Below, in pieces: positions 17,279 through 26,708 of a stretch of DNA of 64,000 bases. Numbering within the stretch: the stretch's first letter is position 1; the number at the start of each line of letters is the position of its first letter. The DNA lies in the NCBI RefSeq assembly GCF_008368715.1, contig NZ_SMRS01000001.1:1-64000 (forward strand). Direction: 5' to 3'. This DNA comes from Nitrincola tapanii. GTDB taxonomy: Bacteria; Pseudomonadota; Gammaproteobacteria; Pseudomonadales; Balneatricaceae. The position numbers were made by a program, and so were the translations under genes. The notes under the pieces are model-generated. The model was not told where the DNA came from. It worked only from the letters and a program-made list of their open reading frames with translations, and made no database searches.

Positions 17279-17309
17279 GAATGGACGAGCAGCACGAATG
17301 GACGAGCAG
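17279..17309. repeat. Short tandem duplication upstream of tex
   Basis: GAATGGACGAGCAG occurs at 17279-17292 and again at 17296-17309, a 17-base period. It lies between the tex start and the pyk stop. Probably a slippage product; no function is visible. Confidence 0.7.
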
Positions 17310-17316
17310 AGAGGCC

Positions 17317-18753
17317 TCAAGGAACGAGAAGCACCTGCATCATATCCGTTTGACCCAGCTCACCTAAGGTTGAGCCACGTGTGAGTAGGACACGATCGCC
17401 GGATTGAATCCGCTCATCTGCTTTCAAACCGGCGAGGATAGCATGATTGATGCGCTCGGCGGCAATCGCGGTGGCATCAAAGAAGATGGGCTGAACGCCG
17501 CGATAGAGTGCCATGCGTCTCAGGGTGCGAGTATTACGCGTGAGTGCATAAATGGGCAGGCCGGAGCGAATACGCGACATCCATAATGGGGTGTAACCGG
17601 ATTCAGTCAGGCAGATGATCGCTTTGACACCGGCTAAGCTGTTGGCGGTATACATGGCGCTACGCGCAATGGCTTGGTCTGTGCGTGTACAAGGCGCATC
17701 GGGCGTGGTCGGTGCTGGGCGCTCGAGTTGATGTTTTTCTGCCCCTTGGCAGATGCGGGTCATGGATCGGACGACTTCAACGGGATAATGCCCTGCTGCC
17801 GTTTCAGCCGAAAGCATCACGGCATCGGTACCATCAAGAATGGCATTGGCCACATCAAAAACCTCGGCACGGGTCGGCATCGGATTCTGAATCATGGTTT
17901 CCATCATCTGTGTTGCAGTGATGACCACACGGTCGAGTGCTCGAGCACGGCGAATGATGTGTTTTTGCACGCCGATGAGTTCAGCATCTCCGATTTCTAC
18001 GCCCAGATCCCCGCGTGCCACCATGACACCGTCGGCCGCTAGAATCAGTTCATCTAAGACGCTGGGATTGGCTACCGATTCAGCCCGTTCAATTTTCGCA
18101 ATAATTTCAGCCTGGCTTCCCGCCTCCACTAACAGCTGGCGAGCCTGATGAATATCTTCAGCATAGCGTGGGAAGGAGACGGCCAGGTAATCGAGATCCA
18201 GTTCTGCGGCCAGACGAATATCAAAATGATCCTTTTCGGTTAAGGCTTGTGCCGACAGGCCGCCGCCCAAGCGGTTGATCCCTTTGTTGTTGGATAAGCG
18301 ACCACCGATCAAAACTTCGGTATGAATACGAATTCCTTGCACAGCACGCACGAGGAGTTGGATACGGCCATCGTCCAGTAACAAGATATCCCCGGCTGAG
18401 CAGTCTTCAGGGAGTGCTTTATAATCGATGCCGACCGCCTCAGCAGTGCCGGCCATGGGGTCCAATGCGGCATCTAAAGTGAAGGCTTGTCCGCCGACCA
18501 GCTCAATGGCAGCGTTTTGAAAGCGAGCGATGCGTATTTTAGGGCCTTGCAGATCACCAAGAAGTGCCACCGGCAGTCCTGTTTTGCGTGAGGCTTCTCG
18601 GATCGCCTCTACTCGACGACGATGATCGGCCGCCAGCCCATGTGAAAAGTTTAAACGCACCACATTCACGCCAGAGCGCAGGAGTTGCTCGGCAATCCCT
18701 TTCGGATCGGTGGAGGGGCCCAAGGTGGCGACAATTTTGGTTCTTTTCAGCAT
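17317..18753 (-). CDS. pyk: Pyruvate kinase
   Basis: 478 residues, close to E. coli PykA. Converts PEP and ADP to pyruvate and ATP. Conserved blocks: RTKIVATLGPS at the front, VVRLNFSHG (phosphate/K+ site), LGDLQGPKIRI, DYLAVSFPRYAEDI, AKIERAESV (catalytic Lys), MVARGDLGVEI, and the MSAETAAGHYPVE region with nucleotide and Mg ligands. The ATG at 18753 has GGAG about six bases upstream; the longer reading from 18792 would run through the palindrome and is rejected. The B/C domains are complete. A promoter-like TATAGAAT and a perfect 9-bp-arm palindrome precede the gene, suggesting control by a repressor. Confidence 0.96.
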   Translation of the reverse strand: MLKRTKIVATLGPSTDPKGIAEQLLRSGVNVVRLNFSHGLAADHRRRVEAIREASRKTGLPVALLGDLQGPKIRIARFQNAAIELVGGQAFTLDAALDPMAGTAEAVGIDYKALPEDCSAGDILLLDDGRIQLLVRAVQGIRIHTEVLIGGRLSNNKGINRLGGGLSAQALTEKDHFDIRLAAELDLDYLAVSFPRYAEDIHQARQLLVEAGSQAEIIAKIERAESVANPSVLDELILAADGVMVARGDLGVEIGDAELIGVQKHIIRRARALDRVVITATQMMETMIQNPMPTRAEVFDVANAILDGTDAVMLSAETAAGHYPVEVVRSMTRICQGAEKHQLERPAPTTPDAPCTRTDQAIARSAMYTANSLAGVKAIICLTESGYTPLWMSRIRSGLPIYALTRNTRTLRRMALYRGVQPIFFDATAIAAERINHAILAGLKADERIQSGDRVLLTRGSTLGELGQTDMMQVLLVP

Positions 18754-18769
18754 AGGGTCTCCAGATCGC

Positions 18770-18791
18770 TGTGCACTCGATTGAGTGCACA
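18770..18791. promoter_or_regulatory. Palindromic candidate operator in the pyk 5' region
   Basis: TGTGCACTC, GATT, GAGTGCACA form a perfect 22-base inverted repeat with 9-base arms, ending 17 bases before the pyk ATG. On the minus strand TATAGAAT lies directly upstream, so the repeat should overlap the transcription start. It could be a repressor operator or a short 5'-UTR hairpin. It does not match the HexR consensus known at such genes. Confidence 0.6.
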
Positions 18792-18840
18792 ATTCTATAC
18801 CAAAGTCGAATGTCTTGGCAGCTTGATCTGCACGCCGAAC

Positions 18841-20436
18841 TTAGAGCTTAAAGCGCGAGAGCATGTTCTCCAGTTGTCCGGCCAGTTCGGTCAATTCATG
18901 TGAGACCTGAGAAAGATGTTGTGCATGTCCTGAGGTATCCTTTGCGCGATCATTGATCGCCAAAATACTCTGCTCAACACTGCTGGCCATGCTTGATTGC
19001 TCGCGTACTGCGCTGGCTACTTGATGGTTCATGCTGTTAATGCGACTAATCTCGGTCGCGATATTGCTCAGGACCGATGAGGTATTTTGTACCTGGCTGA
19101 CCCCTTCCTGGGCACTGTGTAAGGAGCGCTGCATGACTTGGACGGCATTGCGAGCATCTTGTTGTAAGCGGCTGATGATGCTGTTGATCTCTTCAGTCGA
19201 GCTTTGTGTGCGGCTGGCCAGTGTGCGGACCTCATCGGCCACCACCGCAAATCCACGTCCCTGTTCACCGGCGCGGGCGGCTTCAATCGCGGCATTCAGC
19301 GCCAGAAGGTTGGTCTGTTCGGCGATCTTTTGAATCACTTCCAGCACCGTACCCACATTCTGACTTTGTTGATCCAGAGCGGAGATGACTTGTGTGGCTT
19401 GATCTATGTTGCCCCGCAGCTCTTCAATGGCGAGGATTGCATCCTGGGTGACACGGCGGCCTTGATCACTTTCGCGCAGGGCGAGGTCGGAGGCGCTGAC
19501 CGTTTGCTCAGCGCTCTGAGCGACACTGTGCGTAGAGGCTTCCATCTGTTCGATGGCGGATGCGACGGCCGAGGTTTGCATCTGCTGCTGACTCACCGCA
19601 CTGCTGGTCTGGTCGGCAATCGAGCTGATTTGTGAACTGGAGGCGGATAAGCGCAGCACTGTCTGGCTGACTTTTTGTAAGCTATCGTGCATGTTGCTGA
19701 GTAAGGAGTTGACCGCTGTCGACATCTGGCCAATTTCATCTTTTGAGGTCACATTCAGGCGCAGATTAAAATCTTTATTACGCTCAACGTCATGAATCGT
19801 GTCAGAGAAGTCGTTCAAAGGGCGGATAACGATACGGTTGAGTATCCAGCCAATGATCAGTATGCCTAAGATAAACAGAACCAATTCAACCAGTGCCACA
19901 TTCCACATGTTGGCTCGGATAGCTTCGTTCATCTTATCTAAAGAATAGGTAACACGTACTGCACCAATCACGCTGCCTTCAGGATGCTGATGACAGAGCA
20001 GGCAGTTGGTGCCTTTATAGTCGGGGATGGCTTGCATCGGAAGAATCACCGTGAGGCGATGCCCTTCACGATCACGAATCTCCTCAATCACGCGTTCACC
20101 GGCCATGGCCCGACGATCCAGCTCATCACGCATCACCGAATCAGCAGAACCCTGGCCATAAATAGCGTTGAGTTGCTCACTGCGTAGGATACGGGCTTCG
20201 ATAATTGATTCATTACTAAGAATTTTCTGCTGCAGTGCTCCGCGGTTGCCCATGGCGCCACTGAGCATGAGAATATTGATGCTGTCAAAGTAGGAATCCG
20301 CCGTATCGATGGTGGTGGTTCTTGCCACGTTGCTGACCAGTGCCGATTCGCTGCGATAAATCACCGTTAGGGAGCTGATGAGGACGACAAGAAAAACAAC
20401 TAACAAGGATAGATTGACTTTCGTTTTGATCGACAT
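18841..20436 (-). CDS. Methyl-accepting chemotaxis protein with periplasmic c-type haem motif
   Basis: 531 residues. Transmembrane helix at about 10-27, a periplasmic sensor of roughly 145 residues, a second helix at about 176-200, HAMP, then the cytoplasmic signalling domain with the invariant hairpin tip ([32 protein letters not shown], residues roughly 370-400). The sensor resembles the DUF3365/Tll0287-like fold and carries CLLCH at 145-149, a CxxCH c-haem attachment site, so it probably senses redox state, oxygen or gas ligands. No C-terminal CheR/CheB docking pentapeptide. The start at 20436 has a GAGAGAAG upstream. It lies between pyk and ilvA with no chemotaxis genes nearby. Confidence 0.9.
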   Translation of the reverse strand: MSIKTKVNLSLLVVFLVVLISSLTVIYRSESALVSNVARTTTIDTADSYFDSINILMLSGAMGNRGALQQKILSNESIIEARILRSEQLNAIYGQGSADSVMRDELDRRAMAGERVIEEIRDREGHRLTVILPMQAIPDYKGTNCLLCHQHPEGSVIGAVRVTYSLDKMNEAIRANMWNVALVELVLFILGILIIGWILNRIVIRPLNDFSDTIHDVERNKDFNLRLNVTSKDEIGQMSTAVNSLLSNMHDSLQKVSQTVLRLSASSSQISSIADQTSSAVSQQQMQTSAVASAIEQMEASTHSVAQSAEQTVSASDLALRESDQGRRVTQDAILAIEELRGNIDQATQVISALDQQSQNVGTVLEVIQKIAEQTNLLALNAAIEAARAGEQGRGFAVVADEVRTLASRTQSSTEEINSIISRLQQDARNAVQVMQRSLHSAQEGVSQVQNTSSVLSNIATEISRINSMNHQVASAVREQSSMASSVEQSILAINDRAKDTSGHAQHLSQVSHELTELAGQLENMLSRFKL

Positions 20437-20544
20437 GGACAGACTTCTCTCAGCATCATTGAAAAGGGGCAAGTGGCCCGCTGATTCTTGTTATTTTCTA
20501 GAGCCCAATAGATATCAGGCTTGCGTCCCTTTTAAAAGCCGAGT

Positions 20545-22062
20545 CTAGCCTAAAAATAGTGTATAGGCCGCATTATCGGTTTCTTCCCAATAGGTATAGC
20601 CTATATCGTCCAGAAACATAGGAACTTGATCTCGCTCATGTAAAGGTACTTGCATGCCGACGAGTACACGACCATAGGCGGCACCATGATTGCGGTAGTG
20701 GAACATAGAGATGTTCCAACGTCCTCCAAGTTTGCTCAGGAAGAGCATTAAGGCTCCTGGACGCTCTGGAAACTCAAAGCGATAAATCACTTCGTTATCC
20801 ACGCTTTCGGGCGCATGTCCTCCGACCATGTAACGCACATGGATTTTTGCCATTTCGTTATCGGTCAGATCCGTCACGGCATAATCCTGCTGGCTCAAGG
20901 CGTCTAGTAATTCTCGACGACCATCCCCTCCTGGGCGGATCTGCACGCCTGCAAAGACCATGGCGCTTTGATCGCTGGCATAACGGTAATTAAATTCGGT
21001 GATATTACGCTTGCCTAACGCCGCGCAGAATTGGCGGAAACTACCCGGCCGTTCCGGAATACGAGCCGCAATAATGGCTTCACGTTTTTCACCCAGCTCA
21101 GAACGTTCGGCAATATGGCGCAGGCGGTCAAAGTTAACATTAGCCCCTGAGTCGATCGCAACCAGAGTTTGGTTCTGTGCCTGTTCGCGTTCAATATATT
21201 TTTTCAGACCGGCGACGCCTAGCGCACCGGCTGGTTCACATACGGAGCGTGTATCGTCAAAAATATCTTTAATCGCGGCACAGATTTCATCTGTGGTGAC
21301 GGTGATCACCTCATCAACAAATTGGCGTGCCAGCTCAAACGTATGTTCACCGATTTGAGCCACCGCTACACCGTCGGCAAAGAGCCCAACCTGGGGCAGG
21401 ATGACGCGCTCACCTGCGTCTAACGCGGCTTTTAAACAGGCGGCATCCTCAGGCTCGACACCGATGACCTTTACATCTGGACGAAGATATTTGATGTAGA
21501 CCGCAATACCCGCGATCAAACCGCCACCACCGACCGGTACAAAGATGGCATCGATCGGACCGCTTTCCTGACGCAGAATTTCCATAGCGATGGTGCCTTG
21601 GCCGGCGATCACATCGGGGTCATCAAAAGGGGGGATATAGATATAGCCTTTCTCTTTGACCAGTTTTTTGGCATGAGCTTGGGCTTCATCAAAGGTATCA
21701 CCATGTAACACCACACGCCCACCGCGTGCTTTCACACTATTCACCTTAATGTCCGGTGTGGTTTTGGGCATCACAATTGTGGCTTTTACCCCCATCGCTT
21801 TCGCCGACATGGCTAAACCCTGAGCATGGTTGCCCGCTGAAGCAGTAATCACGCCGGTGGCTTTCTCCTCATCATTCAACTGCGCCATTCGGTTATAGGC
21901 ACCGCGCAGTTTGAAGGAAAACACCGGTTGCATATCTTCGCGCTTCAACAGGATGCGGTTGCCCAAGCGAGTAGAGAGGCTTGGAGCTTCGTGCAGAGGT
22001 GTTTCGATCGCGACGTCATAGACACGCGCTTCGAGGATTTTCTTGATATAGCGATGGGCCAT
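20545..22062 (-). CDS. ilvA: Threonine deaminase (biosynthetic)
   Basis: 505 residues. Converts threonine to 2-oxobutanoate, committing it to isoleucine synthesis. PLP Lys51 sits in FSFKLRGAYN; the Gly-rich phosphate loop is VPVGGGGLIAGI. The C-terminal 170 residues contain two ACT-like regulatory lobes (ERPGSFRQFCAAL and ERPGALMLFLSKLGG) that bind isoleucine and valine, so this is the feedback-regulated form and not the catabolic TdcB. The start at 22062 (MAHRYIKKILEARVYDVA) matches the family; the reading from 22230 would run into the rpiA region. Divergent from rpiA, as in Pseudomonas. Confidence 0.96.
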   Translation of the reverse strand: MAHRYIKKILEARVYDVAIETPLHEAPSLSTRLGNRILLKREDMQPVFSFKLRGAYNRMAQLNDEEKATGVITASAGNHAQGLAMSAKAMGVKATIVMPKTTPDIKVNSVKARGGRVVLHGDTFDEAQAHAKKLVKEKGYIYIPPFDDPDVIAGQGTIAMEILRQESGPIDAIFVPVGGGGLIAGIAVYIKYLRPDVKVIGVEPEDAACLKAALDAGERVILPQVGLFADGVAVAQIGEHTFELARQFVDEVITVTTDEICAAIKDIFDDTRSVCEPAGALGVAGLKKYIEREQAQNQTLVAIDSGANVNFDRLRHIAERSELGEKREAIIAARIPERPGSFRQFCAALGKRNITEFNYRYASDQSAMVFAGVQIRPGGDGRRELLDALSQQDYAVTDLTDNEMAKIHVRYMVGGHAPESVDNEVIYRFEFPERPGALMLFLSKLGGRWNISMFHYRNHGAAYGRVLVGMQVPLHERDQVPMFLDDIGYTYWEETDNAAYTLFLG

Positions 22063-22154
22063 CTTGGGAATATTCTGTCTGGATAAAGAGATTTTATGCT
22101 CTAAATGGTATCGGCTTGCACTTCCAGCGTCTATAAGGCTTGGGATCTGTTGCG

Positions 22155-22160
22155 TATAAT
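22155..22160 (+). promoter_or_regulatory. Candidate -10 box for rpiA
   Basis: A perfect TATAAT lies 35 bases before the rpiA start in the 132-bp ilvA-rpiA divergent gap. No convincing -35 hexamer is seen at 16-18 bases. Confidence 0.45.
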
Positions 22161-22194
22161 CTGTGCAATTGCTGACAATCGATAGGTATAGGGC

Positions 22195-22866
22195 ATGACA
22201 CAAGATGAAATGAAGCGAGCGGTTGCGCAAGCCGCCGTGGAGATGATCGCGAAGCGCTTGGATAAAGAGATGATCGTAGGCGTTGGCACAGGCTCAACAG
22301 CCAATTGTTTTATCGATGAACTGGCAAAGTATAGTGATCGTTTTCGTGGTGCGGTAGCGAGTTCAGAAGCGACGGCCGTCCGTTTGCGTCAACAGGGTAT
22401 TGAGGTGTTTGACCTGAACCAGGTTGATCGTATCGAAGTGTATGTGGATGGTGCGGATGAGTTTGACCCTCGCCTCAATCTGATTAAAGGCGGGGGCGGC
22501 GCCTTAACGCGAGAAAAAATTGTCGCGGCTGTTGCTGAGCAGTTTATCTGCATTGTCGATCAGACGAAGCAAGTGGAGATACTGGGCAACTTCCCTTTAC
22601 CGATTGAAGTGATTCCAATGGCGCGTTCCTATATTGCGCGTGAGTTGGCCAAGCTCGGTGGACAACCGGTCTATCGCAGCGGTTTTGTGACAGACAATGG
22701 CAATGTCATTCTGGATGTGCAGGATCTGGAAATACTGGATCCGAAAACCTTCGAAAAACATCTGAATGGCCTTGTGGGGATCGTCACCAATGGCCTTTTT
22801 GCTTTGCGTCCTGCCGATGTGGTTCTGATGGCAACGCCCGAGGGTGTACAAACCCTGCGGGCGTGA
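22195..22866 (+). CDS. rpiA: Ribose-5-phosphate isomerase A
   Basis: 223 residues. Interconverts ribose 5-phosphate and ribulose 5-phosphate in the pentose phosphate pathway. Motifs: [14 protein letters not shown] at 30-43, [15 protein letters not shown] with catalytic Asp residues, and [13 protein letters not shown] with the catalytic Glu and Lys. Monocistronic, convergent with the permease gene that ends 31 bases downstream. Confidence 0.97.
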   Translation: MTQDEMKRAVAQAAVEMIAKRLDKEMIVGVGTGSTANCFIDELAKYSDRFRGAVASSEATAVRLRQQGIEVFDLNQVDRIEVYVDGADEFDPRLNLIKGGGGALTREKIVAAVAEQFICIVDQTKQVEILGNFPLPIEVIPMARSYIARELAKLGGQPVYRSGFVTDNGNVILDVQDLEILDPKTFEKHLNGLVGIVTNGLFALRPADVVLMATPEGVQTLRA

Positions 22867-22897
22867 TGCCAAGGTATGTGCTGGGTTAAGAGCCGGG

Positions 22898-25372
22898 TTA
22901 ATGGCGGCGCAAAATCTTGAAGCACTCCATTAGGCTCAGGGAACGTCTCAGCAAAAATCCGCAGAGACTAAAAAAGCTGGCGCTGAGTAGTGGCAGTGTC
23001 AGCCATAATCCCGGGTGCCAGCTGGCCGGGATTTTCAGCAGATACACATAGATTAAACTCAGTGTCAGCTCAGCGGTAAACGCTGCCAAAGCCCCACAAA
23101 TCAAGCCTAAAAGTACAAATTCCAATAGATCCAGGCGCTGGGTGTCTGTCGCGCTTGCGCCTAGGGTTTGTAGAAGGGCGCCTTCGTAACGGCGCTGCTC
23201 CAGGGCTTGCTTCAGGGTGACGATCAAGAGCAAGGCACCGCTGACTAAGCTGAGTAATAAAATCAGCGCTGAACTGTCGGCCAGGCGTCCAAGCCAAAGA
23301 TTGATCTGCTGCAGGAGTTGATCAATGTCGATCAAGGTTAAAGCTGGGAACTCACTCAGTAGCTCGCGTAATAGAGGGGTGGCATCAGTACTCAAACGGA
23401 AGCTGGTGATAAAGGTCGCAGGTTGAGTTTGCAGTGCCTGAGCGTTGAAGATGACATAAAAGTTTGGTTGAAAGGAGCCCCAGTCGACCTGTCGAATATT
23501 ACGAATACGCGCTTCAACCAGCACCCCGCCCAGATCAAAGAGTAGTTGATCCCCCAGATTCAGCTCAAGCACCTGCGCCATCTCTTGTTCGATGGAGATT
23601 TCAGCCTCCTGGCTGGCAGCAGGCCACCAATCCCCGCTAACCAGCTGGTTATGAGCAGGCAGTTGATCACTCCAGCTCAAGTTGAGTTCACGATTTAAGG
23701 TATTGTGTTCTTGTTGTTCAGCACTTAAACCCTCTCGAATCGGTTCACCGTTACGCTCCAAAAGGCGTCCACGTACCATCGGATAGAGTTGGCTATGAAT
23801 GGATCTGTCGGTCAAAAAATCGCTTAAAGGCTGAGTTTGAAAGGGTTGGATGTTGACTAAAAAATAGTTGGGGGTATCTGCTGGAATCTGATTTTGCCAA
23901 TCTTCTAATAGATCATTGCGACTGATCCAGATCACGCTGAGTAGGGTGAGCAATAACACCACTACGCCCGCTTGCAAACGATGCCAAGCTCGTTGCTGAC
24001 GCATGCGCATACGCAATAAGCGACCTAGGCGCAAAGGTTGGCTGAGCACACGGCTGGCAGCCAACAGCAACAGTTGGGCAACCCAGCCAAATACACTGCC
24101 CACAACTAATAAAATCAATAATAAACCCAGACTCAATACCGGGGTGCGCAAAAAGGCAAGTAGCGTCAGGGCCAGTAAACCTAAGCAAAGCAGAGGTAGT
24201 AAGCGGCCGAGCCAATTGCTGTTGACCAGTTCTTCCTCACGGAATAAACGGGTGACCGAGACGCCTGCCAGCTGTAACGTCGGAGGCAGTCCGAGTAAAA
24301 ACAGCATGACGGCACCTAGCGCCGAGCCGCTAAAATACAGCCAGGTGCTCGGTTGAGGGAGGCCCTGGGGTAGAAGCTGATTGAGCCACTGGCTGATCCA
24401 AAGATCCAGTAGGGCGCCACTGAGGAGGCCAAGGCAGGATAAGCCGATCCAGGCATAAACAAATTGGTAGGCGTAGACTTGGCTTAGTTGCCGAGGTGTC
24501 ATGCCTAGGCTGAGTAACAGCGCACAACGGCTATGTTGCTCCTGACTAAAACGTTTGAGGCTGAGGTAGATGGTTAAAGCGGATAGCAGCAGGGCGATCA
24601 AAGCGGCTAATTTCAAGTAGTTGAGTGCACTGCCGAGGGCATTGCCGGTCATAGGTTGATCATCGGTGAGGCTGAATAGACGCTCAGATTCAAGCAGGCT
24701 GGCTTGCAGCGCTTGCGTCAGTTCGCGGATCGGTTCGGCATCGCCTGCGAATAACCAACGAAATTCGGCTCGACTTCCCGGCGCTAACACGCCACTCGCG
24801 GCTAAATCTTCAGCATGCATGATGGCCTGTGGGCTAAAGCTACGAAAGCCGCTGCCTCGATCGGGAGATTGCACCAGTTCGGCCGTAACCTTCAAGCTTT
24901 GATAACCCACATCCACCAGGTCGCCCAAATTTAAGCCTAGTTGTTCCAGAATGCGTCGCTCCACCCACAGCTCACCTGGCTGTGGAAATGAATGCCCAAG
25001 TTGTGGTTGAGTTTGCAGTTGCCCGCGCAAGGGGTAGGGAGGCTGTGCGGCACGCAGGGAAGCCAGCATCATCTCCTCGTCTTTGCTCAGCATTGTGGGG
25101 AACTGCACCACCTCTGCGAACTCAACCGGCGTAGACTCTAACAGCGCGGTCAGACGTTGTGGATCCAGGGGTCGTTGACTGCTGAGGACAAGATCGGCAC
25201 CTAATAAGGCGGCACTTTCACGTAACAAGCCGCGTTCTAAACGATCGCCAAGTAAAGCCAGAAGTGTGGTCAGGGTAATGGCGATCCAAGTCGCGAGAAG
25301 TAAGGCTCGCCACTCGGTTGTGCGCAGTTGGCGTCGGAATTGTTGCCAGCTGAGTCGAGTCAGAAGCGTCAT
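22898..25372 (-). CDS. ybbP: ABC transporter permease, FtsX/YbbP type
   Basis: 824 residues with about ten transmembrane segments arranged as in YbbP: one N-terminal helix, a large periplasmic domain, a cluster of helices around residues 250-480 (two FtsX permease units), a second periplasmic domain and three C-terminal helices. Together with the ATPase just upstream (4-base overlap, ATGA) it forms a YbbAP-type exporter or mechanotransmission complex of the inner membrane. Its substrate is not settled; linkage to tesA is conserved from E. coli and Pseudomonas. Confidence 0.88.
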   Translation of the reverse strand: MTLLTRLSWQQFRRQLRTTEWRALLLATWIAITLTTLLALLGDRLERGLLRESAALLGADLVLSSQRPLDPQRLTALLESTPVEFAEVVQFPTMLSKDEEMMLASLRAAQPPYPLRGQLQTQPQLGHSFPQPGELWVERRILEQLGLNLGDLVDVGYQSLKVTAELVQSPDRGSGFRSFSPQAIMHAEDLAASGVLAPGSRAEFRWLFAGDAEPIRELTQALQASLLESERLFSLTDDQPMTGNALGSALNYLKLAALIALLLSALTIYLSLKRFSQEQHSRCALLLSLGMTPRQLSQVYAYQFVYAWIGLSCLGLLSGALLDLWISQWLNQLLPQGLPQPSTWLYFSGSALGAVMLFLLGLPPTLQLAGVSVTRLFREEELVNSNWLGRLLPLLCLGLLALTLLAFLRTPVLSLGLLLILLVVGSVFGWVAQLLLLAASRVLSQPLRLGRLLRMRMRQQRAWHRLQAGVVVLLLTLLSVIWISRNDLLEDWQNQIPADTPNYFLVNIQPFQTQPLSDFLTDRSIHSQLYPMVRGRLLERNGEPIREGLSAEQQEHNTLNRELNLSWSDQLPAHNQLVSGDWWPAASQEAEISIEQEMAQVLELNLGDQLLFDLGGVLVEARIRNIRQVDWGSFQPNFYVIFNAQALQTQPATFITSFRLSTDATPLLRELLSEFPALTLIDIDQLLQQINLWLGRLADSSALILLLSLVSGALLLIVTLKQALEQRRYEGALLQTLGASATDTQRLDLLEFVLLGLICGALAAFTAELTLSLIYVYLLKIPASWHPGLWLTLPLLSASFFSLCGFLLRRSLSLMECFKILRRH

Positions 25373-26064
25373 ATCACACCCTCAAGCAGCTGCCCTTGGT
25401 GTAGGGTCAAACAGCGCTGGCAGCGTTGTGCCAGCTCTTTATCATGCGTAATTAACACCAGTGTGGTGCCGGTTTCCTGGTTGAGACGGAAGAGTTGATC
25501 GGTAATTTCGCGGCCGGTGTTCTCATCCAAATTGCCGGTGGGTTCATCGGCAAACAGTAAGGCGGGTGAGGTCACAAAAGCACGGGCAATCGCAACGCGC
25601 TGTTGTTCCCCCCCAGAAAGTTGCGAGGGTAGATGTTGCATTCGGGACGCGAGCCCGACATTTTTCAGCCAGAGACGTGCCAATTGATCGGCTTGGGCAT
25701 CTCCACGTATCTCCAAGGGCAAGCGCACGTTGTCGAGTGCGGTTAATTCAGGCAAAAGATGAAAGGATTGAAAGATAAAGCTAAGGTGTCGTGAACGCAG
25801 TTCGGCACGTGTCGTGTCATCGAGTGAGGTTAAATCCTGGCCATTAAGTAGAATCCGACCTGAAGTAGGCTGATCGAGTCCGGCGAGCAGGCTTAACAGG
25901 GTGGATTTTCCGGCGCCTGAGCGCCCGATGATTGCGAGGCTGTCGCCCGCTTGTATTTTTAATTGCAAGTTGGAAAAAAGGTGCAAATCTTGGCCTTGAG
26001 CCTGGAAAGATTTGCTAAGGTTTTCGGCGATTAGAAGATCGCTACCTGGTTCGAGGAAAGACAT
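25369..26064 (-). CDS. ybbA: ABC transporter ATP-binding protein, YbbA type
   Basis: 231 residues of the LolD/MacB ATPase class: Walker [10 protein letters not shown] near residue 43, Q-loop [10 protein letters not shown], signature [14 protein letters not shown], Walker [13 protein letters not shown], switch His in LVLITHD. Its start codon (26062-26064, minus) overlaps the tesA start (26063-26065, plus) within a shared CATG. No alternative start is present in the first 20 codons, so the overlap appears real. Pairs with the downstream permease. Confidence 0.92.
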   Translation of the reverse strand: MSFLEPGSDLLIAENLSKSFQAQGQDLHLFSNLQLKIQAGDSLAIIGRSGAGKSTLLSLLAGLDQPTSGRILLNGQDLTSLDDTTRAELRSRHLSFIFQSFHLLPELTALDNVRLPLEIRGDAQADQLARLWLKNVGLASRMQHLPSQLSGGEQQRVAIARAFVTSPALLFADEPTGNLDENTGREITDQLFRLNQETGTTLVLITHDKELAQRCQRCLTLHQGQLLEGVI

Positions 26065-26692
26065 GAGAATCTTACTATCCTGGTTGTTGGGTTTAACGCT
26101 CGCTTGGCCACTGCAAGCACAAACGCTGTTGGTCTTGGGTGACAGCCTTTCTGCGGGTTATGGCCTCGCAGCCGAAGAGGGCTGGGTCAGCCTGCTAGAG
26201 AAGCGCCTCGATCAGGAGATGGCTGCACTCGAGAGACCGGCGGTTGATCTTGTAAATGCCAGTATCAGTGGTGAAACCACCGCCGGAGGGTTGGCGCGCT
26301 TGCCTGACCTGCTCAGCCAGCATCAACCGCGTTGGCTGTTATTGCAATTGGGTGCGAACGATGCGCTGCGCGGTACGCCTCTTCCGGTGATTCGTCAGCA
26401 ACTACAAAGTCTGATCGAAACCGCACAAGCCGCTTCAGTACAAGTTATCTTAATTGGCATACGCATCCCACCGAATTACGGTGCTCAGTATGCCGAAGGT
26501 TTCTTTGCACTCTATGCTGAATTGGCAGACCAGTACAACCTGGTAAGAGTTCCCTTCCTTCTGGAGAGGGTGGCTTTGGATTGGTCGATGATGTTGCCCG
26601 ATGGCTTGCACCCCAACGCTCAGGCACAGCCTCTGATATTGGACACTGTTTGGCCATTTCTACAGCCCCTGTTAGACTCTGAAAAACTTTGA
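26063..26692 (+). CDS. tesA: GDSL lysophospholipase/thioesterase, periplasmic
   Basis: 209-residue precursor. A signal peptide ([20 protein letters not shown]) exports it to the periplasm. SGNH hydrolase blocks are intact: LVLGDSLSAGYGL (nucleophile Ser), SGETTAGG (Gly), GANDALRG (Asn) and DGLHPNAQ (Asp and His). Members hydrolyse acyl-CoA, lysophospholipid and ester substrates. A GAGG lies seven bases before the ATG at 26063, inside the coding start of ybbA. Divergent from the YbbAP genes, the same pairing as in E. coli. Confidence 0.95.
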   Translation: MRILLSWLLGLTLAWPLQAQTLLVLGDSLSAGYGLAAEEGWVSLLEKRLDQEMAALERPAVDLVNASISGETTAGGLARLPDLLSQHQPRWLLLQLGANDALRGTPLPVIRQQLQSLIETAQAASVQVILIGIRIPPNYGAQYAEGFFALYAELADQYNLVRVPFLLERVALDWSMMLPDGLHPNAQAQPLILDTVWPFLQPLLDSEKL

Positions 26693-26708
26693 GTTAAGGG
26701 ACAGAGGT

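Noticed and set aside
17242-17316. Possible small repeat array upstream of tex
   Set aside because: Only two copies of a 14-base unit at 17-base spacing; not a CRISPR or a larger tandem array.
19204-19635. 143-codon ORF antisense to the chemoreceptor
   Set aside because: Lies wholly inside the conserved signalling domain on the other strand; a shadow of codon bias.
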